Source: Mucilaginibacter agri (GTDB taxonomy: Bacteria > Bacteroidota > Bacteroidia > Sphingobacteriales > Sphingobacteriaceae). From it: 64,000 bases of DNA. Under the pieces are notes generated by a model. It was not told the DNA's origin. It did not search any database and saw nothing but the letters and a program-made list of their open reading frames with translations. The stretch spans positions 372,001-436,000 of the forward strand of contig NZ_WWEO01000045.1 in NCBI RefSeq assembly GCF_009928685.1. The letters are read 5' to 3'. The position numbers were made by a program, and so were the translations under genes. The first letter of the stretch is position 1. Each line of letters begins with the position of its first letter. Below are positions 1-10,400 of this stretch, in pieces.

Positions 1-327
1 GGGGTGTGTATCCAAAATGGTGTGATCCTGATCTCTGTATTCCGCAAAAACCTGCATGAGGGTATGCCGTTAGACAAGGCTATCCTTGATGGTGTAATAT
101 CACGTGTACGCCCGGTTGTAATGACCGCGCTAATGGCCGCTATAGGTTTAATGCCGGCTGCGGTATCAACCGGTATTGGTTCAGAAACGCAGAAGCCTTT
201 GGCCATTGTGGTTATTGGAGGCTTAGTTACCTCAACCATACTTACTTTGCTAATACTCCCTATTATTTACGCAATTGTATATCGCATTATACACAGGCGC
301 GAAAAAAGGAAGCTATCAACCCGATAA
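1..327 (+). CDS. Heavy-metal RND efflux pump (CzcA/CusA type), C-terminal end
   Basis: Partial gene; the 5' part lies outside the window and the frame is open from base 1. The 108 visible residues are the last transmembrane segments of an inner-membrane RND permease. Runs such as VQNGVILIS-like CIQNGVILIS, RVRPVVMTALMAAIGLMP and STGIGSETQKPLAIVVIGG are typical of the heavy-metal (HME) branch (CzcA, CusA, CnrA), where the TGIGSE...QKPLA motif separates it from the AcrB-type drug pumps. Family role: proton-driven export of divalent or monovalent metal ions across the envelope with an MFP and a TolC-like channel. The metal cannot be told from this end. A terminator hairpin follows 40 bases downstream, so this is the last gene of its operon. 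Confidence 0.9.
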   Translation, partial: GVCIQNGVILISVFRKNLHEGMPLDKAILDGVISRVRPVVMTALMAAIGLMPAAVSTGIGSETQKPLAIVVIGGLVTSTILTLLILPIIYAIVYRIIHRREKRKLSTR

Positions 328-366
328 AAGAAACTGTTAACTACTGACTATTGACTGATAACCCCA

Positions 367-397
367 ACGTCCCGCATGTATTTGCGGGGCGTTTTTT
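367..397 (+). terminator. Rho-independent terminator after the RND gene
   Basis: Nine-base stem 367-375 with 384-392 (one G-T pair), 8-base loop, then six T (392-397). It closes the operon of the upstream metal pump. The stretch just before it (about 335-358) has a short imperfect repeat of TGACTAT-like units. Confidence 0.85.
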
Positions 398-452
398 ATT
401 GGTACGTAACCGTAATTTATTAATTTGCGTATTGTTATTGTAAACCCTACTA

Positions 453-3400
453 ATGCATTTAAATAAATTGAGATTATTGAAGCCGCTTTTCTTGCTGCTT
501 GCACTGTCATATATAACTAACGTATCTGCCCAAAAGAAAAAGGATTACACGCTTCTGGTTAACCCTTTTATAGGTACCGGCGGGCATGGCCACACCTACC
601 CCGGCGCGGTTGTTCCATTTGGCATGGTACAGTTGAGCCCCGATACCCGCCTGGAGGGTTGGGACGGTTGCTCAGGATATCACTATACCGATACCGTGGT
701 TTACGGGTTTTCGCATACCCATTTAAGTGGCACAGGCGTTGCCGACTATTGCGACGTATTGTTTATGCCAACCACTGGCGAACCGAAGTTTTTAAATACG
801 GAGTACAGTTCGGGATTTAAGAAGAAGAATGAGATCGCAACGCCAGGTTATTATAAAACGGTACTGGATAAATATGGTGTAATTGCGGAACTTACTGCTA
901 CGACACGCGTGGGTGTGCACCGTTATACTTTCCCAAGTACGCCAGAAGCCAATATTATTATCGATCTGAAACATCGCGACGAAGTCCTGGATTCATGGAT
1001 AGAGGTTGTTAATGATCATGAAATCCGCGGATTCCGACAATCTAAATCCTGGGCGCAAAATCAATATGTTTATTTCTATGCCAAATTCTCAAAGCCTTTC
1101 AAAACATATGGTATTGCTTTAAACGACGTTTTACAGACAGATAAGCAAAAGGCAGAGGGCAAGAACGTAAAAATGTTTATCCAATTTGATGACCCTAAAG
1201 AGGTCATCGCAAAAGTTGGTATCTCATCAGTAAGTGCCGAAGGCGCATTAAAAAACCTTGATGCCGAGGTATCTGACTTCGATTTTAAAACCGTGCAAAA
1301 GGCAGCTAAGACAGAATGGATGAATGCACTCGCTAAAATTGAGGTAGAAGGCGGCGCACCAAGCATTCAGACCCAACAACAGCAAAATGCCACTTATAAT
1401 CCCTATGGGTCAAACACACGTACCAAAAGACAAACCCCTCCTGTTGATTATGTAAAACAAAAACAAACGATATTTTACACGGCCCTGTACCATACCATGC
1501 TGGCACCAAACGTTTATAACGATGTAGACGGTCAGTATCGCGGTATGGATCAAAAGGTACACACGGCAGAAGATTTTAACTATTATACAGTGTTCTCGCT
1601 ATGGGACACGTTCAGAGCTGAACACCCTTTATTTACATTGATAGATCGTAAACGCACACTCGATTTTATCAAGAGCTTTTTAGCAATGTACGATCAAGGT
1701 GGGTTGTTACCGATATGGCCTTTGGCATCAAACGAAACTTATTGTATGATCGGCAATCACGCTATCCCCGTTATTGTTGATGCATATGCTAAAGGCATAA
1801 GAGACTTTGATGCTGAAAAAGCCTTTACAGCCATGAAAGCTGCGGTAAATCGCAATCAATTTGGCTTAGATTCTTATCGTAAAAACGGGGCTGTGCTGGT
1901 TGATGATGAACACGAATCTGTTTCCAAAACATTGGAGTACGCTTATGACGATTGGTGTATTGCCCAAATGGCCAAGATGATGAACAAGGAAGCCGACTAT
2001 CACCAGTTTATTCAGCGAGCGCAGTATTGGAAGAATGTTTATAACAATCAAAACGGTTTTATGCAAGGCCGCACTAATGGTGGTTGGTTTGAGCCATTTA
2101 AAGCCACAGACGTTAATAACAACTATACTGAAGGTAACTCCTGGCAATACTCATTCCTCGTGCCGCAGGATGTGGAGGGATTAATGAACCGAATGGGCGG
2201 CAAAGAAGCATTTGAATCTAAGCTTGATGAACTGTTTACCACTGCTGATCAGATTACTGGTCGCAAGCAGGATGATATTAGCGGATTGATTGGCCAGTAC
2301 GCGCATGGTAACGAGCCGAGTCACCACATGGCTTACCTATACAATTTTACCGACGATCCGAGCAAAACACAACGTTACCTGGGGCGCATCATGAACGAGC
2401 TTTACAGCAACAATCCGGATGGCTTGGCTGGTAATGAAGATTGCGGGCAAATGTCAGCCTGGTATGTAATGAGTTCACTGGGTTTATATAACATCGCACC
2501 CGGGCAACAACAATTTCAAATCGGGCTACCACAGTTTGACAAGGCGGTAATTAACTTCGAGAACGGCAAGAAATTTACCATCATCAATACGAGCGCAGGC
2601 ATGAGCCGCGGTAATTTCTACCTTCAGGGAATGAACCTTGGCAAATCGCCTTACAACAAACTATACATTAATTACGATGACATAGCGAAAGGCAACGAGT
2701 TTGAAATTTTCACAGGCCGCTTACCTAACAAGTTATTCATACAGGATTTGGAGCACCCAACCTCCAAAATAATCGATGATCAGATAGTGTCGAACCCCTA
2801 TTTTACGGTATCGTCAAAGATCTTCTATCAACCTTTCAGCCTCGAAATTAAATGTGCCGAAAGCGATGCAAAGATCTATTATACTTTAGACGGCAGTACG
2901 CCAACTATCTCATCTACTCTGTATAACAAACCATTCCTCATTTCGTCTACAACAAATATTAAAGCCATCGCCGTTAAGAATGGCAAAACGAGCTTTGTAA
3001 ACTCTGGTACCTTTAGTAAAATGCGCGACGACCTGAAGTTAAAGCTCAATACCCACTACCTCTCAAATTACGCAGCCGAAGGCGATATTTCGCTTATAGA
3101 TGGCCTAAGGGGTAAAACTGACTGGCGTTTGGGTAACTGGCAAGGCTATCAGGGAAGCGATTTAGATGCGGTAATCGATCTGCAAAACAAAAAATATGTG
3201 AAGCAAGTAACGCTATCCACACTGCAAGACACTCGTGCATGGATCATCTTCCCTAAAGCGGTGCAGGTCTTAATATCTGATGATGGGAAAAACTTCAAAC
3301 CCGTTGCAACAGTTAACACCAAGGTGAAAGCTGATGACCTGACTGTGCAGACGCAAAATTTTTCGGTACCAATTGGCATAAGTACCCGGTATATAAAAGT

Positions 3401-3491
3401 GGTAGCCAAACAATACGGCCCGCTCCCCGACTGGCACGAAAGCAAAGGTAACCCGTCGTATATTTTTGCCGATGAAATAATTGTAGAATAA
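453..3491 (+). CDS. GH92 family alpha-mannosidase, secreted, with C-terminal carbohydrate-binding-like domains
   Basis: 1012 residues. A signal peptide (about residues 1-26, ending VSA-Q) sends it to the periplasm or surface. Residues about 35-760 are a full GH92 module: the N-terminal GTGGHGHTYPGA and SPDTR...GCSGYHYTD signatures, GNEPSHHMAYLYN near 620 and NEDCGQMSAWY near 660, which carries acidic residues of the calcium-dependent inverting active site. Family activity is exo-acting alpha-mannosidase on N-glycan or yeast mannan. After it come a chitobiase-type beta-sandwich (IYYTLDGSTPT, about 807) and a discoidin/F5-8C-like domain (about 880-1012). No SusC/SusD pair or sensor lies next to it, so it is not in an obvious polysaccharide utilisation locus. 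Linkage specificity cannot be read from sequence. Confidence 0.92.
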   Translation: MHLNKLRLLKPLFLLLALSYITNVSAQKKKDYTLLVNPFIGTGGHGHTYPGAVVPFGMVQLSPDTRLEGWDGCSGYHYTDTVVYGFSHTHLSGTGVADYCDVLFMPTTGEPKFLNTEYSSGFKKKNEIATPGYYKTVLDKYGVIAELTATTRVGVHRYTFPSTPEANIIIDLKHRDEVLDSWIEVVNDHEIRGFRQSKSWAQNQYVYFYAKFSKPFKTYGIALNDVLQTDKQKAEGKNVKMFIQFDDPKEVIAKVGISSVSAEGALKNLDAEVSDFDFKTVQKAAKTEWMNALAKIEVEGGAPSIQTQQQQNATYNPYGSNTRTKRQTPPVDYVKQKQTIFYTALYHTMLAPNVYNDVDGQYRGMDQKVHTAEDFNYYTVFSLWDTFRAEHPLFTLIDRKRTLDFIKSFLAMYDQGGLLPIWPLASNETYCMIGNHAIPVIVDAYAKGIRDFDAEKAFTAMKAAVNRNQFGLDSYRKNGAVLVDDEHESVSKTLEYAYDDWCIAQMAKMMNKEADYHQFIQRAQYWKNVYNNQNGFMQGRTNGGWFEPFKATDVNNNYTEGNSWQYSFLVPQDVEGLMNRMGGKEAFESKLDELFTTADQITGRKQDDISGLIGQYAHGNEPSHHMAYLYNFTDDPSKTQRYLGRIMNELYSNNPDGLAGNEDCGQMSAWYVMSSLGLYNIAPGQQQFQIGLPQFDKAVINFENGKKFTIINTSAGMSRGNFYLQGMNLGKSPYNKLYINYDDIAKGNEFEIFTGRLPNKLFIQDLEHPTSKIIDDQIVSNPYFTVSSKIFYQPFSLEIKCAESDAKIYYTLDGSTPTISSTLYNKPFLISSTTNIKAIAVKNGKTSFVNSGTFSKMRDDLKLKLNTHYLSNYAAEGDISLIDGLRGKTDWRLGNWQGYQGSDLDAVIDLQNKKYVKQVTLSTLQDTRAWIIFPKAVQVLISDDGKNFKPVATVNTKVKADDLTVQTQNFSVPIGISTRYIKVVAKQYGPLPDWHESKGNPSYIFADEIIVE

Positions 3492-3562
3492 GCATCAAAG
3501 CAGAAATCACAGCGATTTGCTATTTTTTATAATTCATAAGCCTAAATCAAAACCTCAATAAG

Positions 3563-4105
3563 ATGTTATCCGAAAAACAAAACAATAGTGTTATTAATAA
3601 AGGTGGAATTTCAGTTAAAAATGCTGGTATAGTATTATTAAATACCTATATACCAATGCTTTTTGAGCGCTTAAACCTCATGGCGGATAAGAAGTTTTTA
3701 AATACGGATAACCAAACGGCTGCCGTACAATATTTGCAATATGTAATAACCGGGTTAACAAGTACCGAAGAAATATTTTTACCACTAAACAAAGTGCTTT
3801 GCGGCTTACCACTATCCGCATCAGTACCCGAAGAGATTAATTTATCCGATAATGAAGCTAGTTTAATATCCGGACTTATCGATGCAGTTATTAGTCACTG
3901 GCCTGCAATAGGAGATTCTTCAATTGATGGCTTTAGAGGCAATTGGTTGGTGAGAAACGGTCTCCTACTTGAACAGAACGAAAGATGGGAACTTATCGTC
4001 GAAAAACGGGCCTATGATATACTTATCAATAGGTCGCCGTTTTCATTCTCAATTATTAAGTATCCATGGATGGATAAACCACTTCATGTCCAATGGCCTT
4101 ATTAG
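3563..4105 (+). CDS. Orphan C-terminal domain of a contractile injection system tape-measure protein (CIS_TMP-like)
   Basis: 180 residues, no signal peptide. Nearly the whole protein matches my recollection of the conserved C-terminal region of tape-measure proteins of extracellular contractile injection systems: NAGIVLL..YIPMLFERL, AVQYLQYVITG, LPLNKVLCGLPL, AVISHWPAIGDSSIDGFRGNWL, LVRNGLLL, RAYDIL and IIKYPWM near the end. Family members that work in injection particles are much longer, with a variable coiled N-terminal part that sets tube length; that part is missing here. No sheath, tube, baseplate or AAA+ gene is in the window. It starts 71 bases after the GH92 stop and its stop lies 8 bases from the convergent PPK2 stop. 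It may be a domesticated fragment, a solo adaptor or a decaying remnant. Confidence 0.8.
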   Translation: MLSEKQNNSVINKGGISVKNAGIVLLNTYIPMLFERLNLMADKKFLNTDNQTAAVQYLQYVITGLTSTEEIFLPLNKVLCGLPLSASVPEEINLSDNEASLISGLIDAVISHWPAIGDSSIDGFRGNWLVRNGLLLEQNERWELIVEKRAYDILINRSPFSFSIIKYPWMDKPLHVQWPY

Positions 4106-4113
4106 GCCATAGT

Positions 4114-4995
4114 TTATTTTTCTGCCTCTAACATAGTTCTGATCTCAGCAAACTTTTTGGTTTCATCATCGGATAATACCGGATCTTTCAGATCAAGTTG
4201 CTTCATTGTTTCTAAAATAATAGTGGAGATAGCGATACGCGTAAACCATTTTTTATCCGCTGGGATAATATACCACGGTGCTTCATCGGTGGCAGTTATG
4301 TTAATTGCATCTTCGTAGGCTTTTTGATAATCTTTCCAATAACTGCGTTCTTTTACATCGGCCGATGAAAATTTCCAGTTTTTAGCTGGAGTATCTAATC
4401 TTTTTAGAAAACGCTCTTTTTGTTCATCTTTAGAAAGATGCAGAAAGAACTTGATAATCTTGGTGCCATTACGGCTTAGGTGCTTCTCAAAATCTTTAAT
4501 GCTCTTGTAGCGCCCCTTCCAAAAGTCGTCGGTAATATCCTCAACGCTTTCAATACCGGGAATACGCTCACCCAATATAATTTCCGGATGCACTTTAGTA
4601 ATTAGCACATTTTCGTAATGCGATCGGTTATGAATACCAATTCGACCGCGCTCGGGCAAAGCTTTATAATGTCGCCATAAAAAATCGTGATCAAGCTCTT
4701 CGGTGTTTGGTTGCTTAAAGCTGAACACCTGGCAGCCTTGCGGATTTAAACCCGACATGGTGTGCGCAATGGCTCCATCCTTGCCCGCCGCGTCCATCGC
4801 CTGAAAAATGATGAGTACCGAATAACGGTTGGCAGCATACAGTCGTGTTTGTAGAGCTGAAGTTTCTTTAATTAATGCGGTAAGGGTTTCCTCCGCATCA
4901 TCTTTCTTATAGTCAGCAGTGTAATTGGTATCGTAATCGTCAAGCGATATTTGTTTATCGCCGGTTATTTTAAATTGCTCTATTATATTAGCCAT
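4114..4995 (-). CDS. ppk2: Polyphosphate kinase 2 family protein (PPK2)
   Basis: 293 residues, one PPK2 domain. Walker A-like FQAMDAAGKDGAI (P-loop residues about 68-74), the lid/Walker B region GRIGIHNRSHYENVL (about 117-131) and KNWKFSSADVKER.YW toward the C-terminus are all present. PPK2 enzymes transfer phosphate between inorganic polyphosphate and nucleoside mono- or diphosphates, usually in the direction of NTP or NDP synthesis, in the cytoplasm. The single-domain length fits class I or III; the substrate class cannot be fixed by eye. It is divergent from the penicillin-binding protein gene across a 105-base spacer with a small hairpin, and convergent with the tape-measure-domain gene. 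Confidence 0.9.
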   Translation of the reverse strand: MANIIEQFKITGDKQISLDDYDTNYTADYKKDDAEETLTALIKETSALQTRLYAANRYSVLIIFQAMDAAGKDGAIAHTMSGLNPQGCQVFSFKQPNTEELDHDFLWRHYKALPERGRIGIHNRSHYENVLITKVHPEIILGERIPGIESVEDITDDFWKGRYKSIKDFEKHLSRNGTKIIKFFLHLSKDEQKERFLKRLDTPAKNWKFSSADVKERSYWKDYQKAYEDAINITATDEAPWYIIPADKKWFTRIAISTIILETMKQLDLKDPVLSDDETKKFAEIRTMLEAEK

Positions 4996-5060
4996 GTGTT
5001 AAAAAGTTAAGTATTTTAAGTAAAATTTCGTGGTTATAATTACGTTGTTAATATTTGTTA

Positions 5061-5079
5061 ACCACTATGAAATAGTGGC
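5061..5079. promoter_or_regulatory. Small hairpin between divergent ppk2 and PBP genes
   Basis: Perfect 7-base inverted repeat CCACTAT (5062-5068) / ATAGTGG (5072-5078) with a 3-base loop, in the intergenic space between divergent starts and 22 bases before the PBP start codon. It could be an operator or a leader hairpin; no regulator can be named. Confidence 0.3.
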
Positions 5080-5100
5080 ATAAATTCACATCTTTACCCA

Positions 5101-7425
5101 ATGTTCAAACGTATAAACAACATATACCTCCGTAGTTTTGTAATTTTTATATATTTTGTAATTATTTTCTTCTGTGCCATTGAATTGAACTTCTTATGGC
5201 TGTTCGGGTACTCGCCTGACATGCAGGATATTAAAACACCTACCATGTCCGTAGCCTCCGAAGTTTACTCGGCCGATGGTAAATTATTAGGTCGTTATTA
5301 CAAAGAAAACCGCTCTCCTGTCGAATTTAAAGATATATCGCCCAATCTGATCAATGCCTTGGTAGCAACTGAAGATGCACGTTTTTACAAGCATCATGGT
5401 GTCGACTTCTTTTCGTTTTTTACAAGCGTAGTTTCAACTGCAAAAGGCGATAAACGGGGTGGCAGTACTATTACCCAACAGCTGGCCAAAAACCTTTTTC
5501 AAACACGTAAACGTAAGTCGCAGGGCTTTATAAAGCATATTCCGGTATTCCGCACCATTGTTTATAAATGTAAGGAATGGCTTACGGCATTTAAAATAGA
5601 ACACCTTTATACCAAGCAACAAATACTTACCATGTATTTTAATACCGTGCCTTTCGGTAATAATTCATTCGGTATAAAAACGGCCACGCTTAAATATTTT
5701 AACAAAAACCCTAACCAGGTTAATCCCGCACAAGCGGCTATGTTAATAGGTATGCTTAAAGGTACGTCAGTATACAACCCTATCCGCTACCCGCAGCGTG
5801 CGCTCGAAAGGCGCAACACCGTTTTGGGGCAAATGCAGAAGTATAATTACATTACTAAGGCCATTTACGACGAAAATTCGCACTTGCCGCTAAATCTCGA
5901 TTTAAGTTATGTAGAAAACGATTCGCAAGGAGATTCATACATCCGCCATGCTGTTGAGAAATGGCTCGACAAGTGGCTGAAAGCCAATGATTACGATCTG
6001 TATGAAGACGGTCTTAAGATTTACACCACCATTGATTCCCGTTTGCAACAATTTGCCGAAGAAGCTGTAAACGAGAAGATGAGAATGCTGCAAAGGCGCT
6101 TTTACAGCATTTGGGGAAAGAAGGCACCTTGGCGAGATTCTAAAGGTGTAGAGATCAAAGATTTTATCTTGAAGGCGGAGCAAAAGCTGCCAATTTATGA
6201 TTTGCTTGATAAAAAATATAAAGGTGATACGGTGCAAATACAGGCATATTTCAAAAAGCCTAAAAAGATGACTGTATTTGCCTGGGGCGGCGATCGCGAC
6301 ACTACCCTATCCAGCGCAGATTCATTAAAATATTATGCCAAAATATTGAATACTGGTATGATGACCATTGAGCCGAGTACTGGTAAAATTAAAGTTTGGG
6401 TTGGTGGTATCGACTATAAGCATTTTAATTTTGATCACGTAAATCAGTCAAAGCGTCAGGCGGGCTCTACATTTAAACCATTTGCTTATTTAACGGCTTT
6501 AGATAATGGTTATACCCCATGCGATAAGTTTACCGATAAACCGGTTTCTATCAGTTATATGGATAATGGCAAACCTGATGTTTGGGCACCAAACAACGCT
6601 GATTTCCATTTCTCTTACCGTGAAATGTCTTTACGTTGGGCTATGGGTAAATCGGTTAACTCGATTACCGCACAACTGACCGAAAAGGTTGGTTGGGATA
6701 AAGTTGTTGAGTATGCCCATAAATGCGGTATCGAAAGCCCGCTTAAATCTGTACCTTCTGTTTCATTGGGATCTAACGATGTTTCTGTTTATGAAATGGT
6801 GCGTGCTTACAGTACTTTTTTAAACCGAGGCAACAAAATCGATCCTTTGCTCGTAACTAAGATTACAGATAACAATGGAGGCCTGTTGGAAGAATTTACA
6901 TTGAAGACCGAAAAAGTATTGAGTGAAGAAACCGCATGGTTAATGTTATACATGTTCCGTGGTGGTATGGAAGAACCTGGAGGTACTTCACAAGCTCTTT
7001 GGGAGTATCCTGGTCTATGGAAAAAGGCAAGCAACCAAATTGGTGGTAAAACCGGTACTTCTTCAGACTACGTGGACGGCTGGTATATGGGCATTACAAA
7101 AGATTTAGTGACTGGTATTTGGGTGGGTGCGGATGATCGCAGTGTACATTTCAACACATCGGAAAGTGGCGAAGGTTCACATACTGCCTTGCCAATATTC
7201 GGTCGTTTTATGGAAAAGGTTTATGCTGATCCAAAGAGCGGATATCAACCTGGTTCATTTCCAAAACCATGGAGCAAGATCACTAAAGACTATAATTGCC
7301 CGTCTCCGCATATTTCGGAAGATACTACATCGGCAGATACATTGTCAGCACCAGTTGATACTACATTGGCGGTACCGCAGCCGGCTACAACAGAACCGAC
7401 TTCTGCGCCTCCGACTACGAATTAA
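5101..7425 (+). CDS. Class A penicillin-binding protein (PBP1A type glycosyltransferase/transpeptidase)
   Basis: 774 residues. A cytoplasmic N-terminus and one membrane anchor (about 12-36) are followed by a GT51 domain with EDARFYKHHGVD (about 91-102) and GGSTITQQLAKN (about 119-130), then a transpeptidase domain with the active-site STFK (about 456), KSVNS (about 517) and KTGT (about 650) motifs. It polymerises glycan strands from lipid II and cross-links the peptides on the periplasmic side. The tail is a Pro/Thr-rich unstructured segment. The start codon is preceded by an AT-rich leader. A second exported protein follows 43 bases downstream, so the two may be co-transcribed. Confidence 0.95.
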   Translation: MFKRINNIYLRSFVIFIYFVIIFFCAIELNFLWLFGYSPDMQDIKTPTMSVASEVYSADGKLLGRYYKENRSPVEFKDISPNLINALVATEDARFYKHHGVDFFSFFTSVVSTAKGDKRGGSTITQQLAKNLFQTRKRKSQGFIKHIPVFRTIVYKCKEWLTAFKIEHLYTKQQILTMYFNTVPFGNNSFGIKTATLKYFNKNPNQVNPAQAAMLIGMLKGTSVYNPIRYPQRALERRNTVLGQMQKYNYITKAIYDENSHLPLNLDLSYVENDSQGDSYIRHAVEKWLDKWLKANDYDLYEDGLKIYTTIDSRLQQFAEEAVNEKMRMLQRRFYSIWGKKAPWRDSKGVEIKDFILKAEQKLPIYDLLDKKYKGDTVQIQAYFKKPKKMTVFAWGGDRDTTLSSADSLKYYAKILNTGMMTIEPSTGKIKVWVGGIDYKHFNFDHVNQSKRQAGSTFKPFAYLTALDNGYTPCDKFTDKPVSISYMDNGKPDVWAPNNADFHFSYREMSLRWAMGKSVNSITAQLTEKVGWDKVVEYAHKCGIESPLKSVPSVSLGSNDVSVYEMVRAYSTFLNRGNKIDPLLVTKITDNNGGLLEEFTLKTEKVLSEETAWLMLYMFRGGMEEPGGTSQALWEYPGLWKKASNQIGGKTGTSSDYVDGWYMGITKDLVTGIWVGADDRSVHFNTSESGEGSHTALPIFGRFMEKVYADPKSGYQPGSFPKPWSKITKDYNCPSPHISEDTTSADTLSAPVDTTLAVPQPATTEPTSAPPTTN

Positions 7426-7468
7426 TAAACTGAATTGTTAAATTTAACAAACGTTAGCTTGCTGATAT

Positions 7469-10400
7469 ATGCGTAAACTATACCCCTGGTTAAATAAATT
7501 CAATCGTACAGCCATAGTCGTTCTTTGTTTGTTATTTGCTTTACTTGGTACCCAGAAAGCGAATGCGCAGTATTTCGGCCAAAACAAGGTGCGATATAAA
7601 AATTTAAAGTTTAAGGTTTACAAGACCCCGCATTTCGAGATCTATTATTACATGAAAAATGATAGTCTTGTAAAGCGTTTTGCCCAGGAAAGCGAACTAT
7701 GGTACACCTTACATCAACAGGTTTTCAGAGATACATTTCGCAAGGCAAATCCGATTATTCTATACGCAAATCACCCCGATTTCCAACAGACAACGGCAAT
7801 TGACGGCGAGATTAGTGTAGGTACCGGCGGTGTTACCGAAGGTTTAAAAAACCGGGTAGTGATGCCTATCATGGAAACTAACCAAACTACGCGGCACGTT
7901 ATCGGTCACGAGTTGGTTCACGCGTTTCAATACCATTCGCTTTTAACAAGTGATACGGCCAGTTTGGCCAGCATCGGCAATTTACCTTTATGGATGATTG
8001 AGGGTATGGCGGAATACCTTTCCCTGGGTAAAAAAGACGCATATACGGCTATGTGGATGCGCGATGCCTATCTGAACCACGATATTCCTTCGGTTCGCGA
8101 TCTTACCGAAAGCACTAAGTATTTCCCTTATCGTTATGGGGAAGCTTTTTGGTCCTTTCTGGGTTCTACTTATGGCGATACCATCATTGTTCCGTTCTTT
8201 AAAAATACAGCCCGTTTTGGGTTAGAGTATGGTATAAGGCGCACTTTTGGTTATGATGACAAAACGCTCTCCAAACTGTGGAAAAACTCAATAGAAGCTA
8301 CTTATAAACCATACTTAAAAGATACAACACAAACGCCTGTAGGTAAGCGCATTATCGATAACAAAAATGCGGGGGAAATGAACGTTGCCCCGGCTGTTAG
8401 TCCGGATGGCAAATACCTGGCTTTCTTGTCGGAAAAAGATCTCTTTACGGTTGACCTTTATCTCGCGGATGCCAGGACTGGGCGAGTCATAAAGAAACTC
8501 ACCAGCAAGGTGTCTAACACACATATAGATGAGTTCAATTTCATAGAATCGGCGGGAGCTTGGTCTCCCGATGGCAAAAAGTTTGCGTTCAGCGTATTCA
8601 ATAGTGGCCGGAATCGTATGCTTATCGTAAGCGTACCAAATGGGCGTGTGCTGAAAGATATTTCTATGGGGAAAGTTGAGCAGTTTAGTAATCTGTCCTG
8701 GTCTCCTAATGGTAAAGAAATTGTGTTTCAGGGTATGTCTGAGGGGCAGGGAGATTTGTACACCTACAATCTTGAAACCAAAAAAGAGACACAACTTACT
8801 AACGACAAGTATTCAGATTATCAGCCGAGCTTTTCGCGCGATGGAAAAAAGATCATCTTCTCTTCCGACCGCAGTACTTACGACGAATCCCTAAGCCAGG
8901 AAATTACCTTCAACCTCGCTGAACTAGATCTGGCAACCGGAAAAGTAACCGATCTTAAAGTATTTAACGGCGCTAATAATCTTAACCCTCAATACTCCGC
9001 AGACGGCTCACAGGTTTATTTCCTGTCTAATAAAGACGGCTTCCGCAATATGTATCGTTATACACTGGCTACGGGCAAAACCGAGCAAATGACAGACCTG
9101 TTTACAGGCATTAGCGGTATTACCGAATACTCGCCGGCGTTGAGCGTTTCTAGTAATGACGATATTGTTTATTCTTACTATCGTGCACAGAAGTATGCTT
9201 TATATAATGCCAAGGCAGCAGATTTCAAACCAACAGTGGTTGATCCTGGTATTACTAATTTCGACGCTGCCTTATTGCCTCCGCCACGTGCCGTTGGTGT
9301 AGATCTGATTAATGCCAACTTGAATAACTTTCTGGCTTATCAGCGTATTCCAACGGATTCTATAAAAAACACGCCATATCGACCGCAATTTAAGCTCGAT
9401 TATTTGGCTAGTAGCGGTGTTGGCGTAGGCGTGAGTACTTATGGCGCAGGTTTGGCAAGTGGCATACAGGGCGTATTTAGCGATATATTGGGGCGTAATC
9501 AAATCTTTGCCGGCGCCTCTGTTAATGGAGAGATTTATGATTTTGGTGCCCAGGTTGCCTATATAAACCAGCAAGGTCGTTGGAATATAGGTGGCTCGAT
9601 CTCACATATTCCTTATCAGTACGCCAACTATAACCTTGTGCCTTCTACCTATAATTACAAGGGTAAGAATATTCCGGTGTTGGAAGAGCGTTATGATATC
9701 ATTCGCATTTTTCAAGACCAGGCAACGATATTTACCTCCTACCCGCTCTCGAAGGTTACCCGGATGGAATTTGGTACCGGTATTTCGAGGTATAATTATC
9801 GTGTAGATAGATATAGTACGTATTATGACACCACCAATTTTCAGCCAATAAACACCGAGAAGCATCACATCTCTCGTTCAGAATACGAAGCCGATCCTTA
9901 TAACAACGGCATCAGCCTGCAGCCATTTACCATTATGCAGGTAAATACAGCTCTTGTAGGCGACAATTCTTACTTTGGCATAGCCTCACCGTTAAACGGC
10001 TACAGATATCGCCTGCAGGCAGAATATGACTTTGGCTCGGCACATTATTTTGCCCCAAGTATTGATGTAAGGAAGTACGAACGCCTTAGTCCGATTACAC
10101 TTGCGGCGCGATTTTACGCCTACGGTCGACTTGGCGATACTAAGAATTTGCTTTACCCAATGTTTATCGGGTACCCTTTCCTGATTCGCGGTTACGAGTA
10201 CAATAGTTTTTATAACAGCAATAAGGTAAGCACCAACGGTTTTACTGTTGATCAGTTGTCAGGTAATCGTATTGCAGTGGCTAACTTCGAGATCAGGTTA
10301 CCATTTACCGGACCAGAGAAGTTATCGCAAATAAAATCAAAGTTCTTCTTCTCAGAACTGAATCTGTTCTTTGATGCCGGGTTAGCGTGGAACGCCGGTA

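Noticed and set aside
3563..4105. Remains of a full contractile injection system or prophage
   Set aside because: No sheath, tube, baseplate, spike, AAA+, integrase or att site around it.
8315..8794. 159-codon antisense frame inside the protease/propeller/barrel gene
   Set aside because: No family match or start context, and it lies within clearly coding propeller blades on the other strand.
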